This document shows positions 28,052-34,478 of a DNA stretch of 64,000 bases, piece after piece. A program made the translations under genes and the position numbers. Position 1 is the stretch's first letter, and every line of letters begins with the position of its first letter. The DNA lies in the NCBI GenBank assembly GCA_002393965.1, contig DGSL01000019.1, forward strand, positions 210 to 64,209, in the 5' to 3' direction. The DNA comes from Bacteroidales bacterium UBA4363 (lineage in GTDB: Bacteria; Bacteroidota; Bacteroidia; Bacteroidales; Paludibacteraceae). A model generated the notes under the pieces. That model saw nothing but the letters and a program-made list of their open reading frames with translations, was not told where the DNA came from and searched no databases.

Positions 28052-28819
28052 TTAGAAAATCCAAGGAGCTTTCCCATCTAAAATAAGTTTCTCGAGTTTT
28101 TCCTTATCACGCAGCGTATCCATACATTGCCAGAATCCTTCATGCTTATAGCAATCTAGTTGACCTTTTTGCGCTAATCTTTCTAAAGGATCACGCTCGA
28201 AAGTAGTAGAATCACCTTCTATATAATCAAATACTTCTGGTTCAAGAACCATAAAACCTCCATTTATCCAACCCATATCATCTTTACTCTTTTCACGGAA
28301 CGATTGGATGCTATCTCCTTCTAAATCCATGATTCCAAAGCGACCATCAGGTTGTACACCTGTCAAAGTAGCAATATGTCCATGTTCTTTATGGAATGCA
28401 ATTAGTGCATTAATATCAACATCCGATACTCCATCACCATAAGTCATTAAGAATGGTTCATTACCAATATAATCCTTTACTCGTTTGATACGTCCGCCAG
28501 TCATCGTATTAAGACCTGTATCTACCACCGTCACTTTCCATGGTTCTGCATGCCGGCTATGCACAATAACGTCCCTACCTTTTGTGAAATCAAATGTGAC
28601 GTCAGAAGTGTGGATGAAATAGTTGGCAAACCATTCCTTTATCATATCTTGCTTGTAACCAGCACAGATAATGAACTCATTGACACCGAAACGACTATAC
28701 CATTTCATGATATGCCATAAAATGGGCTTTCCTCCTATTTCTATCATCGGCTTCGGCTTCAAGTGACTCTCCTCACTGATCCGCGTTCCGAAACCGCCTG
28801 CCAAGATAACCGCTTTCAT
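28052..28819 (-). CDS. rfbF: Glucose-1-phosphate cytidylyltransferase
   Basis: A 255-residue nucleotidyltransferase that makes CDP-glucose from CTP and glucose-1-phosphate. It opens with KAVILAGGFGTRISEESHLK (residues 2-21), the pyrophosphorylase signature, followed by KPKPMIEIGGKPILWHIMKW. The DxD-like YGDGVSDVDINALIAFH is near residue 127, and the EGFWQCMDTLRDKEKLEKL end matches RfbF/AscA. The start is unambiguous. It heads the CDP-sugar block rfbF-rfbG-epimerase-SDR. Confidence 0.95.
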   Translation of the reverse strand: MKAVILAGGFGTRISEESHLKPKPMIEIGGKPILWHIMKWYSRFGVNEFIICAGYKQDMIKEWFANYFIHTSDVTFDFTKGRDVIVHSRHAEPWKVTVVDTGLNTMTGGRIKRVKDYIGNEPFLMTYGDGVSDVDINALIAFHKEHGHIATLTGVQPDGRFGIMDLEGDSIQSFREKSKDDMGWINGGFMVLEPEVFDYIEGDSTTFERDPLERLAQKGQLDCYKHEGFWQCMDTLRDKEKLEKLILDGKAPWIF

Positions 28820-28891
28820 ATCCTTTATGTTTTTAAGAATGACTTCTTTTACATTCTACCATATCGCAGATTCACTCCTGACTTCTCTGTT

Positions 28892-30160
28892 TCAATTTAT
28901 GTCCGTCATGCCATAAAATCCACATACCGATGACTGCAAAACCTGACCGTAACTATTTTGGTAACCCAACGAGTCCAGTTCACAACAGTTTTCCGCTATC
29001 ATCTGGTATTCTATATTAGGATGATGCAAGCTAAGATCCACAAGAAATCTTCCCTGACACAACATCGACGGCAACTCTATCTCTCGCTCAAAAACAAATT
29101 TTCCCTTATCCTGATACGAAATTTCTCCATTGGTATGACCATTCGCATAGGTAGCATAAGGAACGGATTCCTTGTTTTTTATGATGACTTTGACATCGTA
29201 TTTCATTTCCTCCATTGTCTCGCCCTCTATCCGCACCTTCAGGCTCTTCTGACCACTGAGCAAGACCGATTCCGAGTTCTCCGTTCCGTTGATTTCAATC
29301 TTGGTGATATGCAAGGTCGGCTTCACATATTGCACGTTTTCGATAATCTTCTTTTTGCGTGTAGTGTCGTCATATTTCAAATAACGGTTAATCGTATCCT
29401 CCACCGTTCCAGAATAATCAACCATTCCATTCTTCAGCAATATTCCTTTCGTACAAAGGCTTTTGACACTCGCCATGTTGTGACTTACGAACAATACTGT
29501 ACGGCCCTCTCCTTTCGAGACATCCTGCATCTTGCCAATTGCCTTTCGCTGAAATTCAGCATCACCAACTGCTAACACTTCATCCACGACCAATATCTCA
29601 GGGTCCAGATGGGCTGCTACCGCAAAACCCAACCGCACCATCATACCACTGGAATATCGTTTCACTGGGGTGTCTATATAGCGCTCGCAACCCGAGAACT
29701 CAACGATCTCATCCAGCTTACCACGGATTTCCTTACGGGTCATGCCCAATATGGCTCCATTCATATAAATGTTCTCACGACCCGTCAACTCCTGATGAAA
29801 ACCCGTACCTACCTCCAACAACGAGGCAATGCGCCCCTTCGCCCTAATCAAACCTGTCGAAGGGGATGTTACACGCGACAACAGTTTCAACAAGGTTGAC
29901 TTTCCCGCTCCGTTCTTGCCTATGATGCCCAGGACTTCTCCCTGTTCAATTTTGAAGTCGATGTCCTTCAAAGCCCATACATAGTCACTGCTTCCCTTCG
30001 TCGAACGGTCGTTCGTCTCTCCTATCTTTAAGAACGGATCTTCCTTACCCAGAATATTCATCGTAATCCAACGCTGAATATCACTGGAGATGGTCCGCGA
30101 CGAAACATACCCTAAACGATATTGCTTGCTCACATGACAAAACTCTATGGCTGCCGACAT
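28892..30160 (-). CDS. wzt: Polysaccharide ABC transporter ATP-binding protein with C-terminal glycan-binding domain
   Basis: A 422-residue Wzt-type protein. Residues 1-250 form the ATPase: Walker A GKNGAGKSTLLKLLS near residue 83, signature YSSGMMVRLGFAVAA near 165, Walker B ILVVDEVLAVGD near 189 and switch FVSHN. Residues 270-422 form an immunoglobulin-like C-terminal domain, as in O9a/A-band Wzt proteins, which recognise the modified non-reducing end of the finished chain. It pairs with the permease gene 62 bp upstream. The presence of this domain suggests a chain-terminating modification is read before export, possibly made by one of the acyl- or other transferases here. Confidence 0.93.
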   Translation of the reverse strand: MSAAIEFCHVSKQYRLGYVSSRTISSDIQRWITMNILGKEDPFLKIGETNDRSTKGSSDYVWALKDIDFKIEQGEVLGIIGKNGAGKSTLLKLLSRVTSPSTGLIRAKGRIASLLEVGTGFHQELTGRENIYMNGAILGMTRKEIRGKLDEIVEFSGCERYIDTPVKRYSSGMMVRLGFAVAAHLDPEILVVDEVLAVGDAEFQRKAIGKMQDVSKGEGRTVLFVSHNMASVKSLCTKGILLKNGMVDYSGTVEDTINRYLKYDDTTRKKKIIENVQYVKPTLHITKIEINGTENSESVLLSGQKSLKVRIEGETMEEMKYDVKVIIKNKESVPYATYANGHTNGEISYQDKGKFVFEREIELPSMLCQGRFLVDLSLHHPNIEYQMIAENCCELDSLGYQNSYGQVLQSSVCGFYGMTDIN

Positions 30161-30222
30161 GGTCTAAATCTTTTTCTGTTCTACTCAATAAAAATGTTCT
30201 CTATTCATTATGTCGTCAATTC

Positions 30223-31092
30223 TCACACAGTATCCATGAAACTACGCTGTACACGGTTGAAAATGAGAATTCCTACTGACAATAAAACAGACATGAATAC
30301 AAATGCATACACCAATCCTCCCCACGACATTGTACCCACTCCCAATACCCCATATTTGAATGCTTCGAAGATGTGGGTTAATGGATTCAACTGCATCAGA
30401 AACAACAGTTTCTCGTTCTCAATGGTGGACAATGGATAGATGACTGGCGTTCCGTACATCCACAACTGAACGAAGAATGTCAACAGAAGAGTCAAGTCCC
30501 TGTATTTCGTCGTCAACGAGGAAAAAAAGATACCAAAGCCCAATCCCAATCCCGCCAACATCACAACTAACAACGGAAATAGCAAAGCATACAGGTTCGG
30601 TGCCACACTCGAATCTGTAAACAACACATAGTACAAATAGACACACACAAACAGGAACAACTGGATGCCGAAACGCACCAACTGAGAGGTAACAACCGAT
30701 AAAGGAACAATCAAACGGGGAAAATAGACCTTACCAAAAATGGCGGCATTGGAGATAAACGTGGAAGAGGTGGCGTTCAGACACTGTGCAAAATACTGCC
30801 ACAGACAGATGCCCGCCAGATAAAACAACGCCTGTGGCAAACCGTCCGTCGAGATACCGGCAATACCTCCGAACACAACCATGTACATGACGGTCGTCAG
30901 TACAGGCTGAATCAGAAACCACAACGGACCTAAGATTGTCTGCTTGTACTGCGTCTTGATGTCCCTCGATACAAAGATCGTGTATAAATCACGGAATCGC
31001 CACAACTCTTTCAAGTCAATGTCAAACAACGATGTTCGTGGTTTGATTACCGTCGTCCATTCCTGTTCACGCTTGCACTCTGTTTCTGCCAT
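30223..31092 (-). CDS. wzm: Polysaccharide ABC transporter permease
   Basis: A 289-residue ABC-2 type permease with about six membrane segments. The N-terminus contains SLFDIDLKELWRFRDLYTIF and VSRDIKTQYKQTILGPLW, the usual membrane-entry segment of Wzm/TagG/KpsM proteins, and PRLIVPLSVVTSQ follows near residue 128. Together with Wzt it exports the lipid-linked polysaccharide across the inner membrane. It is the first gene of the locus, 20 nt downstream of the expected transcription start. Confidence 0.93.
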   Translation of the reverse strand: MAETECKREQEWTTVIKPRTSLFDIDLKELWRFRDLYTIFVSRDIKTQYKQTILGPLWFLIQPVLTTVMYMVVFGGIAGISTDGLPQALFYLAGICLWQYFAQCLNATSSTFISNAAIFGKVYFPRLIVPLSVVTSQLVRFGIQLFLFVCVYLYYVLFTDSSVAPNLYALLFPLLVVMLAGLGLGFGIFFSSLTTKYRDLTLLLTFFVQLWMYGTPVIYPLSTIENEKLLFLMQLNPLTHIFEAFKYGVLGVGTMSWGGLVYAFVFMSVLLSVGILIFNRVQRSFMDTV

Positions 31093-31118
31093 CTATTTTT
31101 TTTATTTGTATAATAGTA

Positions 31119-31126
31119 CAAATATA
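31119..31126 (-). promoter_or_regulatory. Promoter -7 box (TATATTTG) for the polysaccharide locus
   Basis: The minus strand reads TATATTTGTAC, ending 27 bp before the wzm ATG, a match to the Bacteroidetes TAnnTTTG box. Transcription would start near 31112, giving a leader of about 20 nt. The region 31093-31178 is AT-rich and holds no other feature. A clear -33 TTTG is not seen. This is the only good promoter candidate before the whole front half of the locus. Confidence 0.55.
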
Positions 31127-31178
31127 TGTAAAAAAATAGCAGAAATCAGTATTTTCTGTTTTTTTTCTTCTTTGCCCC

Positions 31179-31907
31179 CTATTCAGCCAAGACATACATC
31201 ATACCCATTCCGCACAGCATGATCAGCAACTGCAATACATTCCGACTGAAATGCTGACCGCGTAGCAACATCGGCAACAAGGCAAACAAGGAGAGATAAA
31301 CGAAACCTCCCGCTGCAAAAGGCAGTAAATAGACCGACATGGCTCGCATCGTCTCGGCAAACAACAGTGTCAGCAAACAGCCACACAAGGCCATCAGGGA
31401 TGAAAGGAAATTGAACACCAACGCCTTGCGTTGCGCAAAACCAATGCGGATAAGCACCGCATAGTCTCCTAACTCCTGCGGGATCTCATGCAGCAGAATG
31501 GCTAATGTTGTGACCAGTCCTATTTCATGGGAGATCATCCACGACGCAGCAATCAAAACACCATCTGTGAAGTTGTGCAGACCATCGGCAATCAAGTTCA
31601 TATACCCCCGGCGACTGTTCTTGTCCCCTTCGTTCGTATGGTGAAAATGAAGATTCTCCAGCAAAAAGAAAATACCAAAGCCCACAAAAAAAATCCAGCC
31701 GACATTGGCAATCGAGGCAATGCCTTCATAGGCTTCCGGCAATAGGTCAAAAAGCACGGTTCCCAACATCGTGCCAACCGCAAACGATACTAAGACAAAT
31801 AACAGACGATCAAATACTTTTCGCGACATCCAGGACAACACAATGCCACACATCGACGCAAGCGATACTAATACAACCGAAATAATCGCATAAACCACAG
31901 TTTCCAT
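31179..31907 (-). CDS. ZIP family metal transporter
   Basis: An integral membrane protein with about eight helices. The start is placed at Met14 of the longest frame (ATG at 31907, beginning METVVYAIISVV), because upstream codons overlap the end of malQ and are hydrophilic; this gives 242 residues. The metal-site motifs of ZIP proteins are present: DGLHNFTDGVLIAAS in one helix and ILLHEIPQELGDYAVL in the next. It imports divalent metal, probably zinc, into the cytoplasm. A His-rich loop (LHFHHTNEGDKN) precedes the metal-site helices. It follows malQ by 22 bp, so it may be co-transcribed. Confidence 0.9.
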   Translation of the reverse strand: METVVYAIISVVLVSLASMCGIVLSWMSRKVFDRLLFVLVSFAVGTMLGTVLFDLLPEAYEGIASIANVGWIFFVGFGIFFLLENLHFHHTNEGDKNSRRGYMNLIADGLHNFTDGVLIAASWMISHEIGLVTTLAILLHEIPQELGDYAVLIRIGFAQRKALVFNFLSSLMALCGCLLTLLFAETMRAMSVYLLPFAAGGFVYLSLFALLPMLLRGQHFSRNVLQLLIMLCGMGMMYVLAE

Positions 31908-31929
31908 TGTTCTATTTCCTTTTTTGTTG

Positions 31930-34266
31930 CTACTGAATTTCTGCATTCACACCGGACTCCAGACGTCCTGAATCTGCGATCATCGTACGGAGTGTCGTGA
32001 CAAATTCCCTGTTTCTCATTAGATTCTCAATCGATACATGCATACGATAATTCCAAATATTATCAGCATCATCCGGAACATTGATCCGCTCTTCTCCTGG
32101 ATCTTTTCTACGTATCTCTTCCGATATGCCCATCCAGTCCTGTAAAGGAGCTATGACCATGATCGATGGACATCGCAGAAAATCACAGAGAACCCGCTTA
32201 ACCAGTTCGCCGCACATCTCCTTCGGTACATTCCCCGAGAGGTGTAACGCATGTGTGTAATACCGAATGCTTCGTTCCGCATCCTCTTCCCACCATAAAC
32301 GCAATGGTGCCATGTCATGCGTCGTCGGAGAAGCAACCGTTTCGTATGGTACACGGCTCAGGTCATCAAACTCACAGCCGTCCTGTTTCGGCATGGTCTG
32401 TATCTCCAACGAAAGAATCTGCAGGGCCTGCATTACTTCCGATACACAGGATGGAATCATGCCTAAATCTTCTCCACAGGCAAGCATACCCGTCGCCGAT
32501 ACCAGTACAGGAAGTTTGCGCATCGCCTCATCCCGCCAGAAGGTTTCGTGACGATGATAGAAGAAGTCATAGTATATCTGCTCATAAGCGGCTTTCTCCG
32601 CAGTATCCAACGCCTCATACGAGGCATTATGCTCCAAGGCAATACGTGGGTGAAAAGACTCCCCATCCCGGCGGTCCCGTACGAAAAGAACCGATGCACG
32701 AATCCGTAATAGGGATTCCAGAACACCTTTCTCCGATTGCTCTGCTCCTCGCCTGCGGAAGTCCTCCACAATCGACATTTGGCTGTCAAAGTCTTTTCGG
32801 AATTTCAGTTGTCCGTTTCCTTTTCGTTCGAAGTATCGAGTAAGGAGGACAGAACTTCGTTCTCCAAACGACTCTTCTAACATCTCCTCGGTCACATAGG
32901 GTTCCAACATCCGCGCCTCATCAAAGCGTAGGCCTCGTTGTTCTATCTCTGCTCTGCTGAGAGGCAACGCTTTGTCAAACTGACCAAGCAACCCCCAGCA
33001 TTCCGTACGGGGAACCGACCAGATGCGGAAGAATCCCAACACATGATCGATACGGTAGGCATCAAAATACTGGGACATATTCTGCAAACGAGCTTTCCAC
33101 CATGCGTAACCATCCTCCTCCATTGCATCCCAGTCGTACGTCGGAAATCCCCAGTTCTGTCCTCGTTCCGAGAAAATGTCCGGAGGAGCACCAGCCGACA
33201 TACTCTGGATGAACAGTTCCGGATGCGTCCATACATCTACTCCACACGGACTTACACCTATAGGCAAATCACCCTTTAACAGAACACGGCGTTTCTGCGC
33301 ATACGCATGCACGTTTCTCAGTTGCTCGTCAGCTCGGTACTGTAGGTAATAATAGAACGCTGCTTCGCACCGATTCTCTTCCGACTCTAAGAACTTCCGG
33401 ACTCCTTCCGACGACCATCGTCGCAATTCATGTTTCCAATCAGTGAATCGCGACGTGCCGAAACGGTCTCTCATGACACAGAATACAGCATACGATGGCA
33501 ACCATCCGCTACTGCGCTTCACGAAGTCTCGGTACGACTTTTTTCGTTCAAGCCCCTTTCTCTCCGTTTCATACACCTTACGCAACCACTTCATCTTGAA
33601 AGACAGGACTCCGCAGTAATCATAACTGCGCAAAGCATTCCACTGACGGCGTTCTTTTTCATACTGTCTCTGCTCCATTTCCGTCAGTTGCACTATCAAC
33701 GACTGCATCCGAATGTATAGTGGATTCAAAGAGAATACACTGAGAGGATTATACGGATAGGTGTCCGACTCATTTCCCGTCATCCACGTATCATTCACTG
33801 GAAGGGTCTGTATCACATGCATCCCCGTCGCTACCGCAAAATCTACCATCTCTTTCAGATCCTCAAATTCCCCAACTCCAGACGAATATTCCGTACGAAG
33901 GCTGAAGACAGGAATCGCTACGCCTGCAATGCGTGGCATTTCGACGTCGAACGACACGTCCTTGTCATCAATTTCCTCCGTTTCCTGCTCTCGGTACAGA
34001 TTCCATCCTCTTTGCCAAATGAGTTCCTTTGACTTTCGATTGTACAACACGTACTTGTACTCCAAAGGGAATTGCAATTCCGACCGGTCCTTTTCCAATT
34101 CCCATCCGTCGCTTACCTCGGTCATGTATCCATATTCCGCTTCTTTCCAATTTCCCAACGTGTCCTGTGCTCCGACAACCGACACCACATACTCCGGGCG
34201 CAATCGCAGGAGGAGTCGCAAGGGTGTCGTAGCCTTTAAATGAAATCGTATCGTATTCTTTCGCAT
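31930..34266 (-). CDS. malQ: 4-alpha-glucanotransferase (amylomaltase) with N-terminal CBM20
   Basis: A GH77 enzyme of 778 residues that moves glucan segments between maltodextrins. The start is placed at the ATG at 34266 (MRKNTIRFHLKAT); the longer frame reads through the palindromic repeat upstream. Residues 1-100 form a starch-binding CBM20 domain (VVGAQDTLGNWKEAEYG). Catalytic motifs are the nucleophile region YRIDHVLGFFRIW, the acid/base region CGEDLGMIPSCV and TTHDMAPLRLWW. Bacteroidales homologues I know of usually carry two N-terminal CBM20 domains and are about 890 residues long; this one has a single CBM20. Neighbours do not suggest a dedicated starch locus. Confidence 0.9.
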   Translation of the reverse strand: MRKNTIRFHLKATTPLRLLLRLRPEYVVSVVGAQDTLGNWKEAEYGYMTEVSDGWELEKDRSELQFPLEYKYVLYNRKSKELIWQRGWNLYREQETEEIDDKDVSFDVEMPRIAGVAIPVFSLRTEYSSGVGEFEDLKEMVDFAVATGMHVIQTLPVNDTWMTGNESDTYPYNPLSVFSLNPLYIRMQSLIVQLTEMEQRQYEKERRQWNALRSYDYCGVLSFKMKWLRKVYETERKGLERKKSYRDFVKRSSGWLPSYAVFCVMRDRFGTSRFTDWKHELRRWSSEGVRKFLESEENRCEAAFYYYLQYRADEQLRNVHAYAQKRRVLLKGDLPIGVSPCGVDVWTHPELFIQSMSAGAPPDIFSERGQNWGFPTYDWDAMEEDGYAWWKARLQNMSQYFDAYRIDHVLGFFRIWSVPRTECWGLLGQFDKALPLSRAEIEQRGLRFDEARMLEPYVTEEMLEESFGERSSVLLTRYFERKGNGQLKFRKDFDSQMSIVEDFRRRGAEQSEKGVLESLLRIRASVLFVRDRRDGESFHPRIALEHNASYEALDTAEKAAYEQIYYDFFYHRHETFWRDEAMRKLPVLVSATGMLACGEDLGMIPSCVSEVMQALQILSLEIQTMPKQDGCEFDDLSRVPYETVASPTTHDMAPLRLWWEEDAERSIRYYTHALHLSGNVPKEMCGELVKRVLCDFLRCPSIMVIAPLQDWMGISEEIRRKDPGEERINVPDDADNIWNYRMHVSIENLMRNREFVTTLRTMIADSGRLESGVNAEIQ

Positions 34267-34333
34267 CTTTGATATCCATTCTATGGAGAAAAAAATTCCC
34301 CCTTTTATTCTATTTTGTTTATTTCCGACAGTC

Positions 34334-34398
34334 CCTTTCGCGTCATGGCAGAGTTCGGACAAGTTCGACTCTGCTCATCTGACTTATCGAAAAGGTTC
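34334..34398 (-). repeat. Palindromic intergenic repeat, copy A (type 1 variant)
   Basis: In minus orientation this copy begins GAACCTTTTCGATAAG and ends GCGAAAGG. An inner hairpin (GCAGAGTCGAAC, TT, GTCCGAACTCTGC) lies inside an outer CCTTTTCG/CGAAAGG pair. It is one of two direct copies between the reductase homologue and malQ. In the direction of both genes it lies in the intergenic leader or trailer. One mismatch is seen relative to copy B. Confidence 0.8.
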
Positions 34399-34412
34399 GT
34401 TCTTCCAACAGG

Positions 34413-34478
34413 CCTTTTCGCGTCATGGCAGAGTTCGAACAAGTTCGACTCTGCTCATCTGACTTATCGAAAAGGTTC
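34413..34478 (-). repeat. Palindromic intergenic repeat, copy B (type 1 variant), overlaps the end of the reductase gene
   Basis: Same element as copy A, with a near-perfect inner stem GCAGAGTCGAAC / GTTCGAACTCTGC around a TT loop and one bulged A. Its first 15 bases, GAACCTTTTCGATAA, supply the last four codons and stop of the ribonucleotide reductase homologue (E-P-F-R-stop). The repeat has therefore inserted at, or co-evolved with, the 3' end of that gene. Confidence 0.8.

Noticed and set aside
34267..34362. Longer N-terminus for the amylomaltase
   Set aside because: The extra 32 codons read through repeat A and its flank and give no CBM20-like sequence; the ATG at 34266 starts the domain.
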